DNA of 64,000 bases. Source: Apostichopus japonicus (Eukaryota; Echinodermata; Holothuroidea; Aspidochirotida; Stichopodidae). The notes beneath the pieces are model-generated. The model was not told the DNA's origin. It worked only from the letters and a program-made list of their open reading frames with translations, and did no database searches. How positions within the stretch are numbered: position 1 is the stretch's first letter; each line of letters starts with the position of its first letter. The DNA is taken from positions 5,076,001 through 5,140,000 of the forward strand of contig NC_092562.1 in NCBI RefSeq assembly GCF_037975245.1. The letters are read 5' to 3'. The position numbers and the translations under genes were made by a program. Positions 1 to 12,287 of the stretch are shown one piece after another.

Positions 1-2395
1 CACTGAAGGACCGCGTGTACATTTGGTGAGGAACGTAAACCTATACGTGGAAACAGCAGGAACTTAGCCAGCTGTGTAGTAGGGTTGTGGGGGGGGGGGG
101 TAACAGCAGGAACTCAGCCAGCTGTATTATAGGGGTGGGGGTAACAGCAGGAACTCAGCCAACTGTGTAGTAGGTATTGGGTGGGGGTAACAGCAGGAAC
201 TCAGCCAGCTGTGTAATGGGGGGGGGGGGGGAGATAACAGCAGGAACTCAGCCAGCTGTGTATTAGGGTTGTGGGGGATGGGGGTAACAGCAGGAACTCA
301 GCCAGCTGTGTAATAGTGGGGTGGGGGCTACAGCAGGAACTCAGCCAGCTGTGTATTAGGGTTGTGGGTTGTGGGGGTAACAGCAGGAACTCAGCCAGCT
401 GTGTATTAGGGTTTTGGGGAGTGGGGGTAACAGCAGGAACTCAGCCAGCTGTGTAATAGGGTTGTGGGGGTGGGTTGGGGGTAACATCAGGAACTCAGCC
501 AGCTGTGTATTAGGGTTGTGAGGGGATGGGGGTAACAGCAGGAACTCAGCCAGCTGTGTAATAGGGTTGTGGAGGGGGTGGGGATAACAGCAGGAACTTA
601 GCCAGCTGTGTAATAGGGTTGTGGGGGTGGGGGTAACAGCAGGAACTCAGCCAGCGCTGTATTAGGGTTGTGGGGGGGGGGGGTGGGGGTAACAGCAGGA
701 ACTCAGTCAAAGGTGTATTAGGGTTATGGGGGTTGGGGTAACAGCAGGAACTCAGCCAGCTGTGTATTAGGGTTGTGGGGGATAGGGGTAACAGCAGGAA
801 CCCAGCCAGCTGTGTAATAGTGGGGTGGGGGTAACAGCAGGAACTCAGCCAGCTGTTTAATATTGGGGTGGGGGTTACAGCAGGAACTCAGCCAGCTGTG
901 TATTAGGGTTGTGGAGGATGGGGGTAACAGCAAGAACTCAGCCAGCTGTGTAATAGGGTTGTGGGGGGTGGGGATAACAGCAGCAGGAACTTAGCCAGCT
1001 GTGTAATAGGGTTGTGGGGGTGGGGGTAACAGCAGGAACTCAGTCAAAGGTGTATTAGGGTTATGGGGGTTGGGGTAACAGCAGGAACTCAGCCAGCTGT
1101 GTAATAGGGTTGTGGGGGGTGGGGATAACAGCAGGAACTTAGCCAGCTGTGTAATAGGGTTGTGGGGGTGGGGGGTAACAGCAGGAACTCAGCCAGCGCT
1201 GTATTAGGGTTGTGGGGGGTGGGGGTAACAGCAGGAACTCAGCCAGCTGTGTAATGGGGGGGGGGGGGTAACAGCAGGAACTCAGTTAAAGGTGTATTAG
1301 GGTTATGGGGGTTGGGGGGTAACAGCAGGAACACAGCCAGCTGTGTATTAGGGTTGTGGGGGATGGGGGTAACAGCAGGAACCCAGCCAGCAGTGTAATA
1401 GGGTTGTGGGGGGTTGGGGGGTAACAGCAGGAACTCAGCCAGCTGTGTATTAGGGTTGTGGGGGGTGGGGGTAACAGCAGGAACCCAACCAGCAGTGTAA
1501 TAGGGTTTTGGGGGGATGGGGTAACAGCAGGAACCCAGCCAGCAGTGTAATAGGGTTGTGGGGGTGGGGGGTAACATCAGGAACTCAGCCAGCTGTGTAT
1601 TAGGGTTGTGGGGGGCGGTGGGGGTAACAGCAGGAACTCAGCCAGCTGTGTAATGAGGGTTGGGGTGGGGTTAACAGCAGGAACTCAGCCAGCTGTGTAT
1701 TAGGGTTGTGGGGATGGGGGTAACAGCAGGAACTCAGCCAGCTGTGTATTAGGGTTGTGGGGGGTAACAGCAGGAACCCAGCCAGCAGTGTAATAGGGTT
1801 GTGGGGGGTAACAGCAGGAACTCAGCCAGCTGTGTAATAGTGGGGTGGGGGTTACAGCAGGAACTCAGCCAGCTGTGTATTAGGGTTGTGGGGGGGGGGG
1901 GGTAACAGCAGGAACTCAGCCAGCTGTGTATTAGGGTCTTGGGGTGGGGGGTAACAGCAGGAACTGAGCCAGCTGTGTTATAGGGTTGTGGGGGGGGGGT
2001 TGGGGGTAACAGCAGGAACTCAGCCAGCTGTGTATTAGGGTTGTGGGGGGTGTGTATAACAGCAGGAACTCAGCCAGCTGTGTATTAGGGTTGTGGGGGG
2101 GGGGGGGTAACAGCAGAAACCCAGCCAGCTGTGTAATAGGGTTGTGGGGTGGGGGAGGGTAACAGCAGGAACTCAGCCAGCTGTGTATTTGGGTTTTGGG
2201 GAGTAACAGCAGCCTGAGGAACTCAGCCAGCTGTGTATTAGGGTTGTGGGGGGGGGGGGGGTAACAGCAGGAACTCAGGCAGCCGTGTAGTAGGTATTGG
2301 GTGGGGGTAACAGCAGGAACTGAGCCAGCTGTGTCGAAGGGATGGGTGTGGATAACAGCAGGAACTCAACCAGCTGTGTGGTGGGGGGGGGGAGG
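1..2395. repeat. G-rich minisatellite, 48 units of ~40-60 bp
   Basis: Each unit carries a conserved core (taacagcaggaactcagcc followed by agctgtgta) and a variable G-rich linker, usually ttagggttgtggggg. I count 48 cores between 54 and about 2360. Units vary from roughly 40 to 60 bp because the G-runs change length. The array starts at or before the left edge. Most cores contain CAGCTG, an E-box hexamer, and every linker has several runs of three or more G, so G-quadruplexes are possible on the + strand. Open frames here on the minus strand (724-933, 1239-1577) are repeat artefacts with no protein features. Confidence 0.97.
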
Positions 2396-3870
2396 GTTGA
2401 CACCATTTAATGTCTTACTAAGGAAACGTTTATTTACGATTAATTTTTACCTGTAAACTTCAAAGTGTAACCTGCGTAGTATGTTAATTTCCTGAGTTTT
2501 GGTCGGGGGGGGGGGGGGTAACCCTTCTTACGTGCAAAATTTAAAAGGAACTCAATAGGTGAAAATATATGAAATTTTCGCTTGTGAAAACAAAATCGAC
2601 CCACAGTCCTGCACTAATGCAGACCCTTAGTGTGTTAGGCTTAAGCACACATACCGCCCTATCCTACAAAATTACGCAGTGTAGGCTATTATTTGGTGAA
2701 ATGTTAATTCAGTCTGGCCTTTTTTTCTCTGACTTTCGTTTAAAACTTGAATGAGAAACTTTATTAGAAGTAGTCACACCATTCCCATGTCCTATAGCCG
2801 TTTGCATCGTTTGTATAGGCTTCATATCTAAAAGTATGCCTAATAGTACAGTGAGGCTATACTACAGTCTTCAAAATTGCTTCTTAAAATTAAGATGATT
2901 CCGATGAAAGAACAAACAATATAAGACAGAGAGGATAGCAATAACTATACAGGTTTGTAAAAGTTTGACCGCGCACGAGAGTGACCACTTTGGTTATTTT
3001 CTGGCATATGATTTAAAGTCAAGACTAGAGTTTTATATAAGTGTATGGACATGGCGTTGGTTCTTCATATCGAGGTATTGGCCTAATAAGAATAGGCTAC
3101 GCTTAAGTCTCCTTTGTTCGGCTTTCGTTCTTTGTTGCTCTAAACAGCCAATTCGTTCCCTCTTACTGCAGTCTCAGTTTCCTTCATTCATGATTACCAG
3201 GACGCTCCGTCTGTATTAGTTATGAACCAACCCACCGCTGTGCGTTAGTGTCTGTTTTACCAATTTCTGATTAATTTTATAGTTCTTCCAGAAATAGATA
3301 CTCCCTTTTCTCCGAAATAAATTCACGACCTTTTCTGTTAAACTATATGGTTGTTCGCACTTTTGCTCTATATTTGAAGATAAACAGATTTCCGCGTTTA
3401 TGGTTTATCTTCGAGGATCACCACCCACCCCATGTACACGGAAGGCAATTAGAGCGAACGGCTCGGTATACCTTTCATTCGGACTCTCGCATCGGTCGCG
3501 AAGAAGCACTTCACACCTATATTTTACGCGGAAGCGTGGAGGGTTGCTAAAGTTTAAGGGAAACGGAACTAGGCCTTTATAATTGTTCTTGCATCTTTTA
3601 ATAAACTCTCCAAACTTGACTTGAAAATAAATGGTTCTATAACTGTACGTCGATAATGCTTGTTCTCTAACCCGTGAATTATGAAACTGAAAATAACACT
3701 TTTATGTTCATTGAAATACACCCTCCCCTCTACAATCATGTCCCTCACCCCCCCCCCCCCCCCCCTCCAAATATCGACCTTCTAAAGAAATTTGTAAGTA
3801 TTTGTCAGCAGTTTGCGATCTGAACAGACAAATTTGTCCATTTTTCTTTTCAAACAATGATATCCTTCTC
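2396..3870. other. gene-poor spacer
   Basis: AT-rich single-copy-looking DNA with a G-homopolymer at 2505-2518 and a C-run at 3751-3766. Short open frames (for example 2965-3219 and 3347-3550) have no recognisable domain, signal peptide or splice context, and I treat them as chance. No gene is visible. Confidence 0.6.
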
Positions 3871-3873
3871 GAA

Positions 3874-4740
3874 GATTTTCGAAAACGTTTGATTTTACGT
3901 AACGTCAGCACCCCCAACCGTACGTCAATGCATGAAATCTGAATAATCCGCCACCCCACGTCAAAATTAATGTTCTTCGAGGGAATTTTCCCGGTCAAGA
4001 GGTTGTGTTCTTGATAATAAGCATTAATTACTTAGGCACGCGGTGCTTTTATATCATGAATAAACTGATGTATCGTATATTTTGTAGCATTCTCAGAGAT
4101 TTTCGAAAACAATTGATTTTATATAATGTCAGCATCTCCAACTACGTCAATGTATGAATTTTGAATAATCCGCCATATCAAATTAATGTTTTTAGAGGGA
4201 ATTTTCCCGGTCAAGAGGTTGTGTTCTTGATTAAATAAGCATTCATTAATTAGGCCCACGGTGCTTTCATAACCTGAATCAACTGATGTACCGTGTATTT
4301 CTTTGTAGGATTTTCAGAGATTTTGGAAAACGTTTGATTTTAAATAATGTCAGCATCTCCAACTTCGGCGTCTTTGAATTCTGAATAATCCGCCACGTCA
4401 AATTAATGTTCTTAGAGGGAATTTTCCCGGTCAAGAGGTTGTGTTCTTGATTAAATAAGCATTAATTACTTAGGCCCACGGTGCTTTTATATCATGAATG
4501 AACTGATGTACCGTGTATTTTGTAGATTTTGGAAAACGTTTGATTTTGTATAACGTCAGCATCTTCAACTTCGGCGTCTTTGAATTCTGAATAATCCGCC
4601 ACGTCAAATTAATGTTCTTAGAGGGAATTTTCCCGGTCAAGAGGTTGTGTTCTTGATTAAATAAGCATTCATTAATTAGACCCACGGTGCTTTTATAACC
4701 TGAATCAACTGATGTAACCGTGTATGTCTTTGTAGCACGT
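3874..4740. repeat. four-copy tandem repeat, ~206-224 bp units
   Basis: The landmark gattttcgaaaacgtttgat (or gattttgg variant) starts at 3874, 4098, 4319 and 4525, giving periods of 224, 221 and 206 bp. A second landmark, gggaattttcccggtcaaga, follows at the same offset in each copy, then a shared segment on ttaggcccacggtgctttta. Copies differ by substitutions and small indels, so the array is moderately old. The open frame 4470-4787 on the minus strand lies within it and is not convincing as a gene. Confidence 0.9.
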
Positions 4741-6229
4741 GAGGTCATAAAGTTGAAACTTGCGTGACAGAATCTTGACCATTGCAACTTAAGCTATATC
4801 AATTAACTCAATTAACGAAGATGACATTCTGAACCATGCCGAAGTCCTCATAGCGATTGTTGTGCTGATTGCATTTATCATTAAAAGCGTATAGTCATTG
4901 AGAGGAGTTATTCATACGGGGAACACCCACTTTCTGTTCCCTTAGCTTCTTTCAACAAACATTGAAACCTTCGCGGCTTTGAGATTCCTGTAGTTCCGGA
5001 CTTCCTGAGACTCTCCACTCCCCTCTCCCTCCCCCTCCCCCTCCTCCTTCCCCCTCCCCCTTCTATCCTTTCTTCATCTTCTACAGCCTGTGACGTTAGT
5101 AGCACAAAATGTCCTCATGCTAAACGCTCACTTAGAAAGAGAAAGGGATGTACAAAATTATGCAACAGTATATCATAGACCAAACTCTGTTTATCGTAAC
5201 ATCTATAACATTGCATTGATTTGTCATTTTCAAGTTCAATTTTTTTGACGTATCTCAAAACAAGGTGTAGGAATTGAATATAAACTATAAGCAGGATGCT
5301 TCAATTGTATTCCACATTATACATGTTACCAACTGAATTATCCTTATAAGGAAACTATAAAATGACAGGGAAGGTGCTAGAAAAGATGGTCGCGATTTCC
5401 TTTCGCGGTCCGTGATATTTTGACCTATATATCCTTGGTATAGGACTATACTTTTCACTATGTTGTAGTGGCAAGGGTTCGTGATCAATTTCAATACCAT
5501 TATTTGTTATTTTTGTTTTTGCTTGGCTTTAATATTTTTCATTCTGAATAGTTTAATTGGAACACTGAATATTAGGTTCAACTTAGCTATACTGCAGTGG
5601 CCATGGTGTATGTTGCTAAGCGGCATTCCCTTAAAATCTATACCAAAGCATGACTTTTTATTTTTGTTAATTTTTATTTGAGTGAGATGTATATTTCACT
5701 AGGACAAGGGTGGATGCAGGATTTGAAAAAAGGGGAAAAGGGAAAGGGTCGTTGAAGCCGACTGAGTAAGGGGGTCTGGATGGGTCCTCTTCCCCGGGAA
5801 ATAGTTTCGTCTGACGTTTAGGCTATGAGTGAGGCCTTTAGCTTGGCCGACCCGCGAGGTTTTGCTAGTGTCTACTTTTAGGGGAGTATAGGAGGGGGTT
5901 GGAAAGGAGGGTGGGGGTGTACACGCCCACCTCTTGGATCCGCCCCTGCAGAAGTTTAAATTGTAGCATGCTGTTTCGTTTTTACAGTTAATATTACCGT
6001 ATGGATTTCCCAGTCACGAGATTCTTGAGGATTTAAATAGGCACTGAATGCTAACTTCGAAGGCATTTCATTATTTCAGACGTAACTTGCGGTTAATTAT
6101 TCGTAACCAGTTGTGATAGTTGGAAACAAAAGAAAAAGTGGCTGTCGGATCAGTACGAGTGGCGGGGGATTTTTCAGGTGAGGTATTATTGAGTCGGGTC
6201 TTTGTGTAGTTATTTTCATGTTTTATATA
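4741..6229. other. spacer with a pyrimidine-rich tract
   Basis: Unrecognised AT-rich DNA. A C/T-only stretch around 5014-5070 is a polypyrimidine/polypurine tract. A purine- and G-rich patch lies at about 5720-5920. I see no gene. Confidence 0.5.
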
Positions 6230-6508
6230 CAAAGTGGCTATTCTTACAACTAGTTGTAAGAATAATTTCCGACTACGCATGCACAGTTGCTATTTTCATG
6301 ACAGGAGTACTATTTTTATGACGAGGAGTAACAATAATTTGCGGTTAGGGTAAGGGTTAGGATTAAGGTTTAGGGTTATGTTTAGGGTTAGGGTTACCCC
6401 TACTACATGCGCAGTTGCTTTATTTACTTTACTGCACTTGAATTTGCCTTTGTCGTAAGAATAGTTTATAAATAATTGTTACGACTCGTCGTAAGAATAG
6501 CCACGGCC
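6230..6508. mobile_element. MITE-like element with imperfect TIRs and a telomere-like core
   Basis: The left end near 6235 reads gtggctattcttac and the right end near 6489-6502 reads gtaagaatagccac, so the ends are inverted. Similarity continues for about 35 bp at each end. The left end also contains a perfect 24-bp palindrome at 6240-6263. The element is flanked by TTTTATATA at 6221-6229 and 6509-6517, a plausible 9-bp (or 8-bp) target-site duplication. The outermost 4 bp of the two ends do not match. There is no transposase frame, so it would be non-autonomous. The family is not identified. Confidence 0.6.
6343..6396 (+). repeat. interstitial degenerate TTAGGG repeats
   Basis: About 54 bp of perfect and degenerate TTAGGG-like hexamers (gttagggtaagggttagg and following). 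It sits in the middle of the MITE-like element at 6230-6508. TTAGGG is the ancestral metazoan telomere repeat, shared by echinoderms and vertebrates. Confidence 0.85.
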
Positions 6509-7124
6509 TTTTATATATGCTGTCGTAACTCGCCGTTTGGACCACGTATGGAACTCCAATAACGAAGTTGCTTGGAATATTGGTTTATTTGGTAATGAAC
6601 AGTCCTTTATTTACAATTTAGTTAGGACGTTTGATCATAGCCTGAACGGTTGATCAAATTTACGGCCTCACATTTTTGAGGAGAGAGAACCTCCCCCCCC
6701 CCCCCCCCCCATAAACCCGACTTGAAACGTAGGTAGGCTACTATAATCATTCGCTATACTTTCTCTCTTTATTCGATAGATTCAAAATTCACTCCGATTA
6801 AGTTGTAAATGTCTAGAAATAGTGTAAAATGTTATTTCGGTAACTGGGGTACGAATACTTGGATTAATTCAGGTTACAATCTGTTCAGAATGCCAGGAGA
6901 GAAACTCACAAACATATCCCGCAGAGATGGATGGAAATTCAAAACGATCAGATATACCAACACCCCTTCTCATCCCCCTACCTAACCTGCTCGACCGCCC
7001 GCCCACCGGGCCCCTTTCCTCCCCTTACCCCATCTCATACGGTGCAACTTTAATACATTATCGTGTACAATGGTCATACTATGTGAATGAGTTTACCAGA
7101 ACAATCATAACTGTATATAATTAA

Positions 7125-7166
<42 letters not shown>

Positions 7167-8252
7167 CTTTTGCATACCGGAAATTTTGTCCAAATACATA
7201 GTATATATGGTTGAGCTTATTGGAAAGTTATAATCACGTACAGGAAGGAAGCGCGAGACTGGCTCGTATATATCTGCTATAGTAAGACTCGAACCGAAAT
7301 AAACTGAACATATAGACACAGCAGTGATGATAATGAGCGCTTCCTCGTTAGTCTGAAGTAGAGTATTCTGCTCCAGTTCCTGTACTGACATAGGTTTATA
7401 ACAATAAATAAATATGGTCGCGCTATAACACAATAAACAATAATATCGAATTCGGATTAGGTTCAGTCAGGCACTCAAAACTAAAGTAATTATAGGGGAT
7501 GTAAATTGGAGCATGGCCCCCTACCACTCCATCCCCCTTCCACCCCCTCCTTCCACCCCCCCCCTCCCCCCACCCATCTTCCACGCATACCATCTGTACA
7601 ATAAATTCACAATTTTGTGAATGTTTTGTGTTAATGTTTCAATGTTTGGTATCTATCCCTACATTCAGAAATTCCTGGCTACTCACTGAGCAGCGGGCAT
7701 GCCATGTAGGCAAATATTGGATACGCTGTGCGATGCCCATGTCATGCTGGCTAGATAAACCCCTAGATTATAGGCCACCAAGGCCCCAAGTTTAAGCCTG
7801 CTAAACTTTTAATGCTAGGACACAAGTGTTAATGGAACTAAAAAATACTTCAATTTCATTGATCCGTAAAATAGTACTCTCAACTGCGAAAGATGAGAGC
7901 CACAGGTCGATTGCTCTCATTTCTAATTGGGGATTCGAGCAAACGATATTTTTGTACCGTTATTCCAAGAACTCAATTTGAGCAAAATTTGCGCTCAATC
8001 TGCAACCTATGGTTTTTCTTTAACAAATCTTGCTAGTAAGGTCAGTCTAAGTAGCCTATCCGGGGGGTATAACAAGAGCGAGACGAACACGATCTTGCCA
8101 CGCTTAGAACGTGCGAGTGTTGATTTGAACGCCAACCTACTGCAGTGTGAGCCACTGCCGGTGTTATGAAATAAACACACGTGTGTTTTTCTTGCAATAG
8201 TGAAAACATATAGGTATGTCTCGAGGAAGGAGGAAGCTGGTACTAGCTGCTT
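6509..8252. other. gene-poor spacer with (AT)n
   Basis: Contains an (AT)n microsatellite at about 7126-7160, a C-run at 6692-6710 and C-rich tracts at 7504-7575. An 80-residue open frame at 7927-8169 has no domain I recognise. Confidence 0.5.
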
Positions 8253-8428
8253 GACGAAGGGGTGCGTGTATTGTAACCCTATCTGGGTGACGAAGGGGTG
8301 CGCGTATTGTTAGCCTAGCTGGGTGACGAAGGGGTGCGTGTATTGTTACCCTAGCAGGGTGACGAAGGGGTGCATGTATTGTTACCCTAGCAGGGTGACG
8401 AAGGGGTGCGTGTATTGCAACCCTTTGC
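8253..8428. repeat. 36-bp tandem repeat, five copies
   Basis: Units begin with gacgaaggggtgcg at 8253, 8289, 8325, 8361 and 8397, a period of exactly 36 bp. Because 36 is a multiple of three, the minus strand reads as a 12-residue repeat in an 88-codon open frame (8164-8430). That frame has no other support as a gene. Confidence 0.95.
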
Positions 8429-9064
8429 AAAATGCGTTTACTACTTCGTTTAAGACTGTATTTATATTACAGTCTCAATGAAAGTGGAATGGGTTGAGGT
8501 TGGATCACGTAACGTTGTTGGGGATTATTTTGTGGGAGGAGGGGGGGGGGGGGGTCAGGCTCTCTCTTGGGCAGCACTTCTTTTAGAAAGCAGTGTAAAC
8601 GTGCCTCAAGTCGTTTATCGTATCTCAACACGTAGGCTACATTGTTGTTTTCAAACAGCCGACTAGGCGTCCCCTCTCGTGTTTATCTGTTCATATTACC
8701 AAGTTATTTGTTAATACATGACGTATGTGGGTGCACCTACAATTTGTTACAGTATAATCGTATTACTGCTACTAAAGTAAAAAAAACAAGTCGCATGAGA
8801 TGTTGTTGTCATTTCTCTTTTAGGGTCAAAAAGGGAAAATCCATAACACGGTCAACATACACCATTGATTGGCTGTATCGGTATTGCGACATACCGGAAT
8901 GAACATAACAAATAGCCTAACCAGAACATACCGTATTATTTAAGACTTATACTTAACATGTACTAACATGTCCAAATTACATAGCCTAACAATGTAGCCT
9001 AACAGTACCCCATCATGTTGCTTGTTTCTTTGTCATTGAAGTTAAAGGTTGTATTTCGCCTCTT
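8429..9064. other. spacer upstream of the TAL1 locus
   Basis: No recognisable gene. A G-run lies at 8538-8553. Short open frames at 8478-8666 and 8642-8902 show no domain. Confidence 0.5.
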
Positions 9065-9091
9065 CGTGTGACGTGTATATGACGTCACACG
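9065..9091. promoter_or_regulatory. CRE-like inverted repeat
   Basis: Arms cgtgtgacgt (9065-9074) and acgtcacacg (9082-9091) are perfect inverted complements around a 7-bp spacer. The right arm completes TGACGTCA at 9080-9087, the full CRE/ATF consensus. It lies about 450 bp upstream of the candidate TAL1 core promoter. Function is inferred from motif identity only. Confidence 0.4.
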
Positions 9092-9411
9092 TCTGCCCGC
9101 TTAGTAATCGTTTATGTATTCGAAAGTCCCAATATCTGCCATGAGCCGATTGCATTTGGAGGGTGCCAGGGGGAGCGGGTGAGGGGTATTGTTATGTTCC
9201 CTGCTGTTTGGAATGCTATTATGTATATTATATTTTATACGTTATAATTGAATGATAAACCTGTATCAGCTTTTATTGTGAGATTTTTTATATAATATCC
9301 AACGATTCTGCCAATGAAGCAGAGAAGACGCACGGCTCCATTATTGGCCTCACTAAACATCAGAACTTTCCCGAAAGTTAGCAGTCTCTCAAACCATGTA
9401 CTCTATGCAAC

Positions 9412-9550
9412 TTTATCAAGAAGAGATCCGTGATTGGTCGACCACGTTCTAATCAAAGCGACCTGATTGGTCGCACCAGTGCTTTGCACACGAACCCTCT
9501 AAACAAGAAAGAGTTTCCTATTTAACGAGTCACTCTATCAACTGGAGCAT
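9412..9550 (+). promoter_or_regulatory. candidate TAL1 promoter (GATA, two CCAAT boxes, TATA-like)
   Basis: In order: a GATA-type site (TTATCA, 9412-9417), two inverted CCAAT boxes within gattgg at 9432-9437 and 9465-9470, and a TATA-like TATTTAA at 9519-9525. The start site would fall near 9550, feeding a leader that ends at the consensus donor after 10411. A GATA site would fit the known GATA-TAL1 circuit in blood and endothelial cells. The start site is not visible in sequence and the whole call is inference. Confidence 0.35.
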
Positions 9551-10411
9551 TATTCGATGGTGGGAGATATCACATGTGTTTTCCTGCAAAAAAAAAACCC
9601 GAAAATTACGAGGAATTTAGCAGACAAAATATTCGAACTTACGAGCGGAAGCCGATCCTTAACTTGAAAGGCCAAGATTTAATTACGACCATTTGAACAT
9701 CGAGACGGATAGAATAATTTCTCTTCAAGTAGAGATTTATTTGTATTTCTCTCTCTCTGTAATAAAATTGAAAGTTTTGTCGTATAATTTAACTTTCTTT
9801 CATCTGTTAATATCCATTTTCAAGCCATCCTGCAGACTGACCTGTGAAAAGCTATACACAACTCTCCACATGCAGCAAATTTAGCCCGGCGCTCAGAAAG
9901 GAAATAGCTTTTTAAAGTATTCCCCGTCTTTGACGAAATTGTTTACTCGAAGGAGGTGGAGCCAAGACAGTTGCAAGCGAGTTGATTTATTGAAGTGAAA
10001 TCCACGACAAATAAAAATCGAATTGACTGAGAGAGGACGTAAAAGAAGAAAAAATAAGGAGAAAGTTACGAGCGAGGCTGGAAGAGGTTGTCTACTTTCG
10101 TCAATTTTGGTGTCTTCGAACTCGAAGGAGGAAGGTTAACTTTTCGCCCTGGTTTTTATTTTGGGGTTCTGTGTCTATATTTGATCTCCCCTGGGACGTC
10201 GAACCTCGCCATTTCGGTCATATTTTCAAGGTCGCCCGTACACGGACGCTACACTGTCTCCATAACATTACAGGCGTATAGTCTTGTCAACAACTTCAGG
10301 TCTTCAGGACTGCTGGGGAGGACAACTTTGCTCCTTCTCTGAGAAGATCAAAATATTGAACTTCACCGAATTTAGAGTCGATTACCGTGACCGAAGGAAG
10401 ACTTAGTCGAG
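9550..10411 (+). other. candidate TAL1 5' non-coding exon A
   Basis: The stretch ends at gtcgag|gtaaga, a near-perfect donor, with GT at 10412-10413. Joined to the acceptor at 17825, the coding frame meets an in-frame TGA eight codons before the junction and no ATG after it, so this leader would be untranslated and would support the ATG at 17849. The 5' boundary is only a guess from the TATA-like box. Short open frames start inside it (9557 and 10088) and could act as upstream ORFs if the leader is real. Confidence 0.3.
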
Positions 10412-12287
10412 GTAAGAAAATCGTTTTCAATTTTTTTTTTTTTTTTTTTTGTGGTTTCTGGAAATTGCATTGAACTAGGTCATGTTAAGCATGTACTTTA
10501 ATAAGAACGAACTAGTAGCAAAGCATGCAGGCGCCGCCTTCATTAATCATTTAATCACTATTAAATGTTCAGTAATGATGTGCAACAGTAAAGTTACACA
10601 GAGGTTTCTATACAGTGTATTATTTCAAGGCAATCGATGTGAATACTCGGTAAACTTTGACAATATTGTTGAATACTGAATTTCCTAGCTAGGGAGATTC
10701 TCGTAGTCCAAAGCTAATGTTCACGGTACAAGAACGAACCCATGTGCATTATGAATTACTGTATACCTTCATCACCCAGTCGCTTCTCCACCCAAGCCTC
10801 TCCACCATGAAAACGTGTGAAGCATTAGAAGGAACATACAGTTTCCCAACCACCACACTACAAAGTTGCAGTCTATCTCGATCATATATAAAAGTGCATT
10901 CAATTAGACACTTAAATTTTACTTCGGATGATACCTTTAATTTTATTGGAAATATGTGTTTTACTATAGTTCATGTGCCTATTTTGGGGGGGGGGGGGGG
11001 GGTAATTCAGCCAATTTAAGTCCTCTTGCGGTTATAAATAGTGTACATTCAGGAAACATGAACGAGTTTGATTCCAACGAATTCTAAGCTCATCGGAAGA
11101 ATTAACCCGTTACTGGTCCCTCATTGTTCTCAATTTAATGGCTTAACAATCTCCGTATCAACGCATTTATGAGGCGTTTATAAGGTTTTAATGATGCACT
11201 TTTAGAGTTGCTAACCTACTTTTCATACCCCAGCTGTACAAAAGCGATCTATATATTTATAAATTCTCTCTCACTTAGCCCATTCCTGGATATGTTAATA
11301 ATCAATTGGTTTTATGTATGCTTTTTAACAAATCACATACAGAAAGAAAGTGAAATGCATGAGTCATTAAAGGGCAACCAAAAACGTCAATTTTCTAGAG
11401 GAACAACGCTGTATTCTAATAAAAAATTTGTTCCAGAATACGTGAAGTTTCATTCGAGACAGTAACGTACTGGTATGTTAATACTGTGGGGCAGCTGAGA
11501 CGGGGAGCAAGGGACATCCCCGCCACTCACCCACCCCCCCCCCCCCCCACCTCACCCAGTTTCGTTGAAAACACAATTTGTTAAGACCATCGATTTGTTT
11601 GTTGGAAATCACAATTGTCCCTTTAATTGTCAGAAGTGGCCCTTTTTTTGGAAATTGGTACCCTTTCGTTATATTTGTCTATAATTTAAAAGTGCCTGTT
11701 AGTTGCAAAACATTCAAATACTGCACTTTTTCTTTACCGTACTAAATATAAAGCATACATATTGTAAAGTTTCCAGGCGACCCTCCAAGTTTCTTACCCT
11801 CCAAATACGCCCGCCCCCTTCTTCACCTTATAAATTCAAAACGTGTGTTTATTTCCAATATTTAAACAGAGGGGACCTGTGAAGTAAATGAAAGATGTTA
11901 TAAGCATTGTTATATGAAATTTTACAAAGAACGAAGAAAACTGTACATGTTATTGTAAACTATGATTCAACAACCGAATCTCACTTTGAATTGGGATGGG
12001 TTGGGAGGTGAGGTGGAGGAGGGAGGGTCAACTAATCAAACTTGATCTTTGCTAAACTCTAACTGAATACCAAATACGTTTCTGTGCTCTCATGCAAGCA
12101 CACCTCTGACGTCATCTGCTTTTCCGCTTTGTGGTCACCTAGGCGCATTTTTGCACAAGTACATTTTGGAATAGATATATCTATCGTATATACATGGCCT
12201 GCTAAGTGGCTCTTTTTTAAACAAGAAAAAAGAGCGCCCGGCTTTCCTGCAAAAAGTTTCATTAGTCACAGAATGACTATGCTACCG

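Noticed and set aside
8164-8430. 88-codon repeat protein on the minus strand
   Set aside because: Frame is kept only because the tandem unit is 36 bp; there is no other gene evidence.
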